Assembly: GCF_001040945.1 (NCBI RefSeq)
Contig: NZ_CP011930.1
Location: 4,831,021 to 4,895,020, forward strand
Length of the DNA: 64,000 bases
Reading direction: 5' to 3'
DNA from: Herbaspirillum seropedicae
GTDB lineage: Bacteria; Pseudomonadota; Gammaproteobacteria; Burkholderiales; Burkholderiaceae_D
The position numbers were made by a program, and so were the translations under genes. Numbering within the stretch: position 1 is the stretch's first letter; every line of letters begins with the position of its first letter. The notes beneath the pieces are model-generated. The model was not told the DNA's origin. It was given only the letters and a program-made list of their open reading frames with translations, and did not search any database. Shown one piece after another: positions 36,660-44,749 of this stretch.

Positions 36660-36686
36660 TATTGGGCCTATTGAGGCTATTGAAGA
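36660..36686. repeat. Three imperfect 9-bp repeats before puuE
   Basis: TATTGGGCC, TATTGAGGC and TATTGAAGA follow one another and end four bases before the puuE ATG. They occupy the place of a normal ribosome site, and no other good one is visible. Confidence 0.6.
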
Positions 36687-36690
36687 CCCT

Positions 36691-37623
36691 ATGTCACAGC
36701 AACAGAGCTATCCACGCGACCTGGCCGGCTATGGCCGCAATCCCCCGCACGCACGCTGGCCCGGGCAGGCCAGGGTGGCGTTGCAGTTTGTCCTGAACTA
36801 TGAAGAAGGCGGCGAGAACTGCGTGCTGCATGGCGATGCGGCGTCCGAGCAGTTCCTTTCCGAGATCGTGGGGGCTGCGGCTTATCCGGCGCGGCACATG
36901 TCGATGGAATCGATCTACGAATATGGTTCACGCGTGGGCGTGTGGCGCATCCTGCGCGAGTTCGAGAAGCGTGGCTTGCCGTTGACGGTGTTTGGTGTGG
37001 CGATGGCCTTGCAGCGCTCTCCCGAGGTGACCCAGGCGTTTGTGGAGCTGGGGCATGAGATCGCTTGTCATGGCTTGCGCTGGATTCATTACCAGAGCAT
37101 GGATATCGAGACCGAGCGCGCTCACATGCGCGAGGCGGTGCAGATCTTCCGTGAGCTGACGGGGAGCGCGCCACTGGGCTGGTACACGGGGCGGGATTCA
37201 CCCAATACGCGGCAGCTGGTGGTGGAGCATGGCGGCTTTGTCTATGACTCTGATTACTACGGGGATGATCTGCCTTTCTGGACGGAGGTGGAAACGGCTG
37301 CGGGGGTGAAGGCGCCGCATCTGGTGGTGCCTTATACGCTGGATTCCAACGATATGCGCTTTGCTACGCCACAGGGGTTCAATACCAGTGAGCACTTCTT
37401 CCAGTACCTGAAGGATAGCTTCGATGTGCTGTACGAGGAGGGAGAAGAGGCGCCCAAGATGCTTTCCATCGGGATGCACTGCCGCTTGCTGGGACGGCCT
37501 GGGCGGTTCCGGGCTCTGCAACGTTTCCTCGATTATGTGCAGTCGCATGACAAGGTCTGGATCTGTCGGCGCATTGATATCGCTGAGCACTGGAGGAAGG
37601 TGCATCCTTATTCGGAGCGCTGA
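36691..37623 (+). CDS. puuE: PuuE-type allantoinase (polysaccharide-deacetylase fold)
   Basis: A 310-residue protein with the PuuE signature N-terminus (YPRDLAGYGRNPPHARWPG, then QFVLNYEEGGEN). It also has EIACHGLRWIHYQ and IGMHCRLLGRPGR, which carry conserved metal or active-site His residues. PuuE hydrolyses allantoin to allantoate without the usual binuclear centre of classical allantoinases. It is the last plus-strand gene of the ureide run. Codon choice is slightly less GC-rich than upstream, most clearly in its second half. It converges on the broken puuD across the large inverted-repeat element. Confidence 0.9.
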   Translation: MSQQQSYPRDLAGYGRNPPHARWPGQARVALQFVLNYEEGGENCVLHGDAASEQFLSEIVGAAAYPARHMSMESIYEYGSRVGVWRILREFEKRGLPLTVFGVAMALQRSPEVTQAFVELGHEIACHGLRWIHYQSMDIETERAHMREAVQIFRELTGSAPLGWYTGRDSPNTRQLVVEHGGFVYDSDYYGDDLPFWTEVETAAGVKAPHLVVPYTLDSNDMRFATPQGFNTSEHFFQYLKDSFDVLYEEGEEAPKMLSIGMHCRLLGRPGRFRALQRFLDYVQSHDKVWICRRIDIAEHWRKVHPYSER

Positions 37624-37657
37624 TTTTGTTTTCGGTTACGGTAGGAGATGGGGGTGG

Positions 37658-38474
37658 GCTCCTTTGGGTAGTCTGCACGGAATTTCTTCCTGCGCTCTAG
37701 CTTAATTATTTTCTTTCTCCGGTCGGGAGAACGCGCCGGGAGCGGCCCGGCAGCCGCTCACTTTTCTTGTCTCGCCAAGAAAAGTAAGCAAAAGAAGGCG
37801 ACCGCTACTGCCCCGCCCTCCTTCGGAGGGTCCCCGCGTCAGCGCACATAAAAACGGGAAAAATAGAGTCGCTTCGCTCCGACTATTTTTCTGATCCGTT
37901 TTTATGCGCGCTGACGCGGCGGGTCAGAAGCGGACGGCTGGTCCGGCTCGCCTTCGGCTTCGCCGGGGGCTCGCTGGCGCTTCGGCTTTCTTCGATCACA
38001 TACTTTCCGTACTTTTCAGTTTTGTATTTCTCTTTCGCTTTCTCTTTCGCTTTCCTACCTTTGCTTTTCTTCTAAATAATTTCCCCCCGTTCGGACTGAG
38101 TAGGCGCGCAGCGACGTATCGAAGGCGCACCGTCCCAAGCCGAAGCCGAAGGCGAGTAGGAGAAGTGCGAGGCCGAAGGCGAGCCCGTTCAGGTTTTTCC
38201 CCTTAGAGCCAGCCGCCGCAGTGGAGCGAAAAGTGGATCAGAAAAATAGTCGGAGCGAAGCGACTCTATTTTTCCCACTTTTTGCTCCACTGTGGCGGGG
38301 ACCCTCCGAAGGAGGGCTGGATCTTAGGGGTCGCCTTCTTTTGCTTACTTTTCTTGGCGAGACAAGAAAAGTGAGCGGCTGCCGGGCCGCCCCCGGCGCG
38401 TCCTTCCGACCGGAGAAAGATAAGAATTAAGCTAGAGCGCAGGAAGAAATCCCGTGCAGACTACCCAGGAGCGC
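37658..38474. repeat. Nested inverted-repeat element of about 817 bp
   Basis: Two outer arms of about 180 bp (37658-37837 and 38295-38474) are inverted copies. They include a perfect 62-bp stretch (37742-37803 against 38329-38390) and share one replaced 11-bp block. Inside are two large hairpins, 37836-37917 and 38221-38290. Their 34-base cores (37858-37891 and 38241-38274) are exact reverse complements, with flanks extending the match. A further 14-bp pair lies at 37945-37958 and 38172-38185. The centre is a pyrimidine-rich tract. No believable protein is encoded. The element lies between the convergent puuE and puuD genes and could fold into terminators for both. Origin by mobile, REP-like repeats is an inference. 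Confidence 0.85.
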
Positions 38475-38545
38475 AACAAAAAAACCCAAGCCCAAATAGC
38501 CCACCCCAAGCAAAACAACAAACCAGAAAATAATTAGATAAATAA

Positions 38546-39773
38546 TTATTTAACAGCAGCCCCAGCCTCGAACCATTTCCCGATAACAGCCCGTTCCTCC
38601 TCGGTAATATGGGTCATATTCCCTAGAGGCATAGCTTTCTGCACAACAGCCTGTTGATAGATTTGCTGAGCATGTTGAGAGATATGTTCAGGCGAATCGA
38701 GCAGAACGCCTTTACCTGGCACAGGCATCAAGGTAGGTTGGGCCGCGTGACACTGGATGCAGCGCGCCTGAATGACCTGCTGCACCTGAGCAAACGCCCC
38801 TCCCTCGGAGGAAGAAGAGGAAGAGGAAGAGGAAGAGGAAGCAGCAACCACAACCGGCCTAGCCTGCATCAAAGGACTCATCCAGACAATCACCGCCAGC
38901 AGCAAGCCCACAGCAATCCCCGGATACCACCAGTTATAGACCCCCTTGTGCCGCAACACAAAGAACTGCCGGATCAACGCCCCCGCCGCCATGATGACCA
39001 ACAGCACCACCCAGTTATGCGGCGCGTTATAGGTCATGCTGTAGTGATTGGACAGCATCGCAAAGAGCACCGGCAACGTAAAGTAAGTGTTATGGACACT
39101 ACGCTGCTTGCCCCGCTTGCCATGAATCGGATCCGGCGCCTGCCCCGCCCGCATCGACGCCACCATCTTGCGCTGCCCAGGAATGATCCACACCAGCACA
39201 TTGGCGCTCATGATCGTCGCCAGCGACGCCCCACTGATCAGGAAAGCCGCCCGCCCCGAAAACAGATGACAGGCCGCCCACACCGACACCACCACCTGCA
39301 AGCCCACCAGCAGATTGACCAGCCGATCCGCCCCCGGCCGATCGCCAATGGTGCTGCAGATCGCGTCATAGATCAGCCAGTTGAAGATCAGGAAGGCAAT
39401 CGCCGCCCCACCCGCCATCGACGCCGACATATCGAACACATTGCAGGAACACATTGGCATTGAACAGATACAAGAGCGAAAACAAGGCAAAGCCCGACAG
39501 CCAGGTGCTATAGGACTCCCAATAGAACCAGTGCAGATGCTCCGGCAAGACCTTGGGCGCCAGCAGATACTTCTGCGGATTGTAGAAGCCCCCGCCATGC
39601 ACCGCCCACAACTCCCCGCCCACCCCCTTCTCCTTCAACTCCGGATCAGTGGGCGCCACCAGGCTGTTGTCCAGCCAGACGAAATAGAAGGAAGAGCCGA
39701 TCCAGGCGATGGCCGTAATGACGTGCAGCCACCGCAGCAGCAAATTGAGCCAATCAAGAATATAGGCTTCCAT
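38546..39773 (-). pseudogene. puuD: Frameshifted membrane urate oxidase PuuD with cytochrome c domain
   Basis: From the ATG at 39773 the frame encodes the PuuD N-terminus (WLHVITAIAWIGSSFYFVWL, VHGGGFYNPQKYLLAPK) up to about 39440. The family sequence then continues in another frame (FDMSASMAGG, then WIIPGQRKMVA, GKRGKQRSVHNTYFTLPVL) to the stop at 38546. The C-terminal part includes a cytochrome c domain with CIQCH. PuuD oxidises urate to 5-hydroxyisourate and passes electrons to the respiratory chain. At the break, AATGTGTTC occurs twice, four bases apart. Either a 13-bp duplication or a deletion of about 8 bases would shift the frame. A sequencing error is possible. Confidence 0.82.
38808..38840. 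repeat. GAGGAA hexanucleotide repeat encoding a Ser tract in puuD
   Basis: Four perfect GAGGAA copies (38817-38840) follow a related GAGGAAGAA. On the coding strand this gives about 11 consecutive serines in the linker between the membrane domain and the cytochrome c domain. Copy changes would keep the frame and only vary linker length. Confidence 0.75.
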
Positions 39774-40466
39774 GTCCGAAATACGTCCTCTAGGTTGTTG
39801 TCTGGTGATGAAACGGGTTCTAGCATAAATGATGCCGGGTGAGGCTCCTTCTGCGCATGCAAGCTCGCCAGCCACGCACAGCCGATCGAGCACAATACCA
39901 ACAAAGCCTGTCAACAATATTCGCCAACGCTGATACCCGACAGTGGCCCGGCCAGATAAGCCACAAGCCGCCACTGGCACGGCCCGCCGGCCGGCATCGC
40001 TTTTAGTGCAGGCGGCCAATTCAGTGCAGACCAGCACCAACTTGTCGCAAATGCGCAGAAATCATTGTCAACAAAATGAGCTGACGTTGGCGACATGCAA
40101 CGCCCCTCGATTGTCGAAGCCCGGCCGCCCCGCCCTATCTCCCACCACCACCGCCAGCCGGCAGCACCGCCCATGCCGCCCGCAAAGCCGCACCAGCACT
40201 GGCATTGCCCGGCATCCCGAAGAACCGCGCCAGGCCTTGCCTGCAATGCTGCGACCCACCAGCCCACCCTGCGCACTCACGCCACGGAACAACACGGACA
40301 AAACCTTTTATTCGCCAGGATGGCATTGGCACGATATCTGCTAAACATGCTGCCTGAATTCGCATGGCCAGCGGCACGGGAGAGCAGCAACACCGCCAGC
40401 CATGCGAAACATGGTGAACCGCCGGGCAGTCCGCCCGGCGCCCATTTTTCTCAACAGGGGAGCGTA
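39774..40466. other. Divergent intergenic region between puuD and a porin gene
   Basis: No gene is supported in these 693 bases. TGTCAACAA occurs twice (39909-39917 and 40066-40074), the second inside an ATTGTCAACAAAAT near-palindrome. It could be a shared operator for the divergent genes. The stretch 40090-40290 is GC-rich and C-biased on the plus strand, with no signal I recognise. Confidence 0.5.
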
Positions 40467-41549
40467 ATGAAGAAAACTCGTTTGGCACTGGCCTTGGCGT
40501 CCTGCATGGTGGCGGGCAGCGCAATGGCGCAATCGTCGGTCACCGTCAGCGGCCTGGTGGACGCCTACGTCGGCAGCATGAAGAACAGCGGCGACACCGG
40601 CAGCAAGGCCACGGTCGGCTCCGGCGGCATGACCACCTCGTGGATCGGCTTCAAGGGAATTGAAGACCTCGGCGGCGGGCTCCGGGCCGAATTCGCCCTG
40701 ACCTCGTTCTTCCAGGCCGATACCGGCGCCTATGGCCGCTTCGGCGGAGACAACCTGTTCTCGCGCGACGCCAACGTCGGCCTGGCCGGCGACTTCGGTC
40801 GTGTCTCGCTGGGCCGTGGCCTGGCGCCCAGCTTCCTGCCCACCGTGCTGTTCAACCCCTTCGGCGATTCCTTTACCTTCTCGCCGCTGGTGCTGCACGT
40901 CTACACCCCGTCGGGCAACTTCGGCTCGCGCACCTGGACCCAGGCCAACGCTGCCGACAGCGGCTGGAGCAATCAAGTCATCTACACCACGCCCAAGTTC
41001 GGCGGCCTGCAAGCCAACGTCCACTACCAGTTCGGCGAAGTCGCTGGCCAGAGCGGCAAGAAGAACATTGGCGTCAACGCCCTCTACTTCAACGGCGGCC
41101 TGGCCCTGACCGGCCTGTACTTCGATGCCCAGGTCAGCAACCCGAACTCGGGCGCGGCCATCATCGACGCCACCTCGCCGTTCTCCAGCATCACCCGCCA
41201 GAAGACCTGGATGCTGGGCGCGACCTACGACTTCCAGGTGGTCAAGCTGTACGGCACCTACCAGAACAGCAAGGACACCACCGCCGGCAATCCGCAAGCC
41301 AAGGACAAGCTGTTCAGCCTGGGCCTGTCGGCGCCGGTGGGCAATGGCTCCATCCTGGCCGGCTTTGCCCGCACCAAGCGCACCGGCGACCTGCTGGCCG
41401 GTGGCGATGTGTCGCGCAATACCACCTCGGTGGGCTACGACTATTTCATGTCCAAGCGTACCGACCTGTACGCCATCGTCATGAACGACAAGATCTCCAC
41501 CCAGAGCAACGCCGTTTCCTTCGGCCTGGGCATGCGTCATCGCTTCTGA
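40467..41549 (+). CDS. Outer-membrane porin, gram-negative (OmpC-like, 16-strand type)
   Basis: A 360-residue protein with a signal peptide (MKKTRLALALASCMVAGSAMAQ). The mature start SSVTVSGLVDAYVG is typical of betaproteobacterial general porins. It shows alternating beta strands, the SWIGFKGIEDLGGGLRAEF segment and a C-terminal aromatic residue (GLGMRHRF). GGGGAG precedes the ATG. It probably lets small solutes through the outer membrane. Its position between puuD and two ABC importers suggests purine-derived or similar solutes, but general porins are not very specific. Confidence 0.88.
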   Translation: MKKTRLALALASCMVAGSAMAQSSVTVSGLVDAYVGSMKNSGDTGSKATVGSGGMTTSWIGFKGIEDLGGGLRAEFALTSFFQADTGAYGRFGGDNLFSRDANVGLAGDFGRVSLGRGLAPSFLPTVLFNPFGDSFTFSPLVLHVYTPSGNFGSRTWTQANAADSGWSNQVIYTTPKFGGLQANVHYQFGEVAGQSGKKNIGVNALYFNGGLALTGLYFDAQVSNPNSGAAIIDATSPFSSITRQKTWMLGATYDFQVVKLYGTYQNSKDTTAGNPQAKDKLFSLGLSAPVGNGSILAGFARTKRTGDLLAGGDVSRNTTSVGYDYFMSKRTDLYAIVMNDKISTQSNAVSFGLGMRHRF

Positions 41550-41595
41550 TCGCATGAGATCGGCTTGCGCGCTGCGCCCCCGGGCCAGCGCCCAA

Positions 41596-41633
41596 GCGCA
41601 GGCCGGCGCGCCCATCCGGGCGCTGGCCTGCGC
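41596..41633. other. Large GC-rich hairpin after the porin gene
   Basis: GCGCAGGCC (41596-41604) pairs with GGCCTGCGC (41625-41633), with partial inner pairing. No T-run follows. It may block read-through or protect the porin mRNA. A separate perfect 14-bp palindrome, CGATGGCGCCATCG, stands at 41757-41770 ahead of the next gene. Confidence 0.45.
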
Positions 41634-41838
41634 GCACCGGCTGCTGTAGCCGGTCTGTATCACCCGCTGTACGCGGCCCGGCGACTCCTTCTAGCCGGGA
41701 CGTGGTCTTGAGTCTGTGTTCGGTGGGAACCGCCTTACCGGAATGCGCCGCATGCGCGATGGCGCCATCGGCCTGGCATGTGCGCATTGCGGTTTCCACC
41801 CTCTTTTTAAATCAAATCGCTTTTCGGGAGATCTCCCC

Positions 41839-42873
41839 ATGCGTTCTTTCCGCTTCCTCGGCTGCTCGGCGGCACTGCTGCTGGGCCTGGTATCGGCTTC
41901 GTCCACCTTCGCCCAGGACACCCGCATCAAGTTCCAGCTGGACTGGCGTTTCGAAGGTCCGGCGGCCCTCTTCCTGGTGGCCAAGTCCAAGGGCTACTTC
42001 GCCCAGGAAAAACTGGATGTCACCATCGATGCCGGCAATGGCTCGGGCAATGCGGTCAATCGCGTGGCCTCGGGCACCTATGACATGGGCTTTGCCGACA
42101 TGGCCGCGCTCATGGAATTCACGGCCAACAATCCCGATGCACCGGGCAAGCCGGTGGCGGTGATGATGGTCTACAACGACACGCCGGCCGCCGTGTTCTC
42201 GCTCAAGAAATCCGGCATCAAGAAACCGGCCGACCTGGCCGGCAAGAAGCTGGGCGCGCCGGTGTTCGACGCTGGCCGCCGCGCCTATCCCATCTTTGCC
42301 AAGGCCAATGGACTGGATGCCTCCAAGGCGCAATGGACCAGCATGGACCCGCCGCTGCGCGAAACCATGCTGGCGCGCGGCGATGTGGACGCCATCACCG
42401 GCTTCTATTTCACCTCGCTCTTGAACCTCAATGCGCGCGGCATCAAGGATGAAGACATCAACGTGATGATGTATCCGGACTATGGCGTGCGCCTGTACGG
42501 CAATACCATCATCGCGTCGGACACCATGGTCAAGAACAAGCCGGAGGCCATCAAGGGGTTCCTGCGCGCCTTCGCCAAGGCCAGCCGCGATGTGATGGCC
42601 CATCCGGAAGCGGCGATCAAGGTGCTGAAGGAACGTGATGGCCTCATCGACGAGAAGCTGGAACTGCGCCGCCTGAAGCTGGCCATCGCCAGCGCCATCG
42701 CCACGCCCCACGCCAAGTCGGAAGGCTATGGCCAGGTCTACGGTCCGCGCCTCACGCTCATGGCCTCGCAGGTCTCGGACGCCTATGGCACCAAGACCCG
42801 CGTGAATGCCGACAAGATCTGGAACGGCAGCTTCCTGCCGACCAAGGCCGAGCTGGACGTGTTCCCCAAGTAA
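41839..42873 (+). CDS. NMT1/THI5-type ABC transporter, periplasmic binding protein
   Basis: A 344-residue binding protein with a signal peptide (SAALLLGLVSASSTFAQ) and the NMT1/THI5 fold pattern (FQLDWRFEGPAALFLVAKSKGYF, VASGTYDMGFADMAALMEF, GKKLGAPVFDAGRRAYPIFA). This family delivers pyrimidine precursors, nitrate, sulfonates or riboflavin-like solutes. No TPP riboswitch elements are visible upstream, so thiamine precursors are less likely. Linkage to puuD, puuE and a nucleoside importer suggests a purine-breakdown compound. The start is chosen at 41839 with GGGAG upstream. Confidence 0.8.
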   Translation: MRSFRFLGCSAALLLGLVSASSTFAQDTRIKFQLDWRFEGPAALFLVAKSKGYFAQEKLDVTIDAGNGSGNAVNRVASGTYDMGFADMAALMEFTANNPDAPGKPVAVMMVYNDTPAAVFSLKKSGIKKPADLAGKKLGAPVFDAGRRAYPIFAKANGLDASKAQWTSMDPPLRETMLARGDVDAITGFYFTSLLNLNARGIKDEDINVMMYPDYGVRLYGNTIIASDTMVKNKPEAIKGFLRAFAKASRDVMAHPEAAIKVLKERDGLIDEKLELRRLKLAIASAIATPHAKSEGYGQVYGPRLTLMASQVSDAYGTKTRVNADKIWNGSFLPTKAELDVFPK

Positions 42874-42907
42874 ATCCTTTATTTCATTTATATCGTTTAT
42901 ACCTATC
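42872..42907. repeat. 9-bp repeat block, related to that before ltnD
   Basis: AAATCCTTT, ATTTCATTT, ATATCGTTT and ATACCTATC start inside the stop codon of the binding-protein gene. The first three resemble the late units of the 6473-6544 array. Confidence 0.55.
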
Positions 42908-42971
42908 CATCCCCGGCAGGCCGGAAGCAGCGCGGCCAGCCGGGGCCGGTAGCCCCAACCTGAATGCATTC

Positions 42972-43757
42972 ATGAGCGAACCCTTCGTCGATTTCCGCCA
43001 CGTCTACCTGGCCTATGATGGCGCCGCCGAGTTTGCGGTGGAAGACATCGACCTGCAGACCCGCGCAGGCGAATTCATCGCCATCGTCGGCCCGTCCGGC
43101 TGCGGCAAGTCCACCTTCATGAAGCTGGCCACGGGCCTGAAGCAGCCCAATCGCGGCAGTGTCGTCATCGATGGCCAGACCGTCACCGGACCGCTCAAGT
43201 TCGTCGGCATGGCCTTCCAGGCGCCGACCCTGCTGCCCTGGCGCACGACGCTGGACAATGTGCTGCTGCCGCTGGAGATCGTCGAGCCCTACCGGCGCGA
43301 CTTCAAGCAAAAGAAGGCCGAGTACACCGAACGCGCCCTCAGTCTCTTGAAGACCGTGGGCCTGGACGGCTATGCCGACAAGTTCCCTTGGCAGCTCTCG
43401 GGCGGCATGCAGCAACGCGCCTCGATCTGCCGCGCGCTGATCCACGAACCCAAGATGCTGCTGCTGGACGAGCCCTTCGGCGCGCTCGATGCCTTTACCC
43501 GTGAAGAGCTGTGGTGCGTGCTGCGCGACCTGTGGGCGGAGCGCCGCTTCAATGTCATCCTGGTCACGCACGACCTGCGCGAAGCCGCCTTCCTGGCCGA
43601 CACCATCTACGTGATGAGCAAGCGCCCCGGCCGCATCGTGGTGCGGCGGGAAAATCCGCTGCCGCGCCCCTGCCCGCTGGAGACCACCTATACCGACGGC
43701 TTCAATGCGCTGGTGCACGAACTGCGCGAGCACATCGGCCACGTGCGCAATACCTGA
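42972..43757 (+). CDS. NMT1/THI5-type ABC transporter, ATP-binding protein
   Basis: A 261-residue ABC ATPase of the nitrate/sulfonate/taurine class. It has Walker A GPSGCGKST, a Q-loop (FQAPTLLPWRTTLDN), signature LSGGMQQR, Walker B (LLLDEPFGALD) and switch ILVTHDLREAAFLAD. It lies 98 bases after the binding-protein gene and 26 bases before the permease gene, so the three form one importer. Confidence 0.9.
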   Translation: MSEPFVDFRHVYLAYDGAAEFAVEDIDLQTRAGEFIAIVGPSGCGKSTFMKLATGLKQPNRGSVVIDGQTVTGPLKFVGMAFQAPTLLPWRTTLDNVLLPLEIVEPYRRDFKQKKAEYTERALSLLKTVGLDGYADKFPWQLSGGMQQRASICRALIHEPKMLLLDEPFGALDAFTREELWCVLRDLWAERRFNVILVTHDLREAAFLADTIYVMSKRPGRIVVRRENPLPRPCPLETTYTDGFNALVHELREHIGHVRNT

Positions 43758-43783
43758 AGACCGCAGCCCGATCAAGGAAACTC

Positions 43784-44563
43784 ATGAAAACTCCCTTCCA
43801 AGGCAAACTCAACCGCGCTGCGACCACGCTGGCGCCCTGGTTCCTGCTGCTGGTCATCCTGGGCGTGTGGCAATTCATCTGCAGCGTGTGGCAGGTCTCG
43901 GACTTCATCTTCCCCAGCCCGGGCTCCATCCTGCAGGCCATGGTGGACTATGCCGGCCCGATCACCGAACATGCGCTCTCGACCTTCTGGGTCACCATGG
44001 TGGGCTTTGCCATTGCCGTGGTGGTGGGCGTGACGCTGGGCTTCGTGATCGGCTCGTCGCCCATGCTGTACGCCGCCGCCTATCCGCTGATGACCGCCTT
44101 CAACGCCTTGCCCAAGGCGGCGTTCGTGCCGGTGCTGGTGGTCTGGTTCGGCATCGGCGCGGGGCCGGCGATCCTCACGGCCTTCCTGATCTCCTTCTTT
44201 CCCATCATGGTCAACATCGCCACCGGCCTGGCCACGCTGGAACCTGAGCTGGAAGACGTATTGCGCGTGCTGGGCGCGCGCCGCATGGATATCCTGCTCA
44301 AGGTGGGCCTGCCGCGCTCCATGCCCTATTTCTTTGCCTCGCTGAAAGTGGCCATCACGCTGGCCTTCGTGGGCTCGACTGTGTCCGAGATGAATGCCTC
44401 CAACCAGGGTATTGGCTACCTGCTGGTGTCGGCCGGTTCCTCGATGAAGATGCCGCTGGCCTTTGCCGGACTGGTGGTGATCGGTGCGATGGCCATGGCC
44501 ATGTACGAGCTCTTCGCCATCATCGAGAAGCGCACCACCGGCTGGGCGCACCGTGGAAAATGA
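43784..44563 (+). CDS. NMT1/THI5-type ABC transporter, permease
   Basis: A 259-residue permease of the SsuC/TauC class with six membrane segments. The EAA-type coupling loop is visible as LEDVLRVLGARRMDILLKVGLP. The FNALPKAAFVPVLVVWFGIG segment is typical of the family. AAGGAAA precedes the ATG. Last gene of this importer; no strong terminator is seen before the next operon. Confidence 0.88.
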   Translation: MKTPFQGKLNRAATTLAPWFLLLVILGVWQFICSVWQVSDFIFPSPGSILQAMVDYAGPITEHALSTFWVTMVGFAIAVVVGVTLGFVIGSSPMLYAAAYPLMTAFNALPKAAFVPVLVVWFGIGAGPAILTAFLISFFPIMVNIATGLATLEPELEDVLRVLGARRMDILLKVGLPRSMPYFFASLKVAITLAFVGSTVSEMNASNQGIGYLLVSAGSSMKMPLAFAGLVVIGAMAMAMYELFAIIEKRTTGWAHRGK

Positions 44564-44749
44564 GATAAATCGGTCTTTGCGCCACAGTGGCGGCGGAAAA
44601 CCCTGCAAAAGCGGTATGCGGCGCGGCCCAATTTGACTATCATGTCGCGCGTGCAAGCCGCCTGGGGTGCGCTTCTGGCGGCAGGCCAGCGCCGGCGCAG
44701 ACCGCCTTGCAATCCGACATGACGATACATCACACCACAGGGAAATCAC

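Noticed and set aside
37904..38206. Small open frames inside the large inverted-repeat element
   Set aside because: Low-complexity Phe/Arg-rich translations across hairpins; better explained as non-coding repeat.
41640..41838. Possible riboswitch before the NMT1/THI5-type binding protein
   Set aside because: I looked for TPP-type and guanidine-type conserved words and did not find them; only a palindrome at 41757-41770 is visible.
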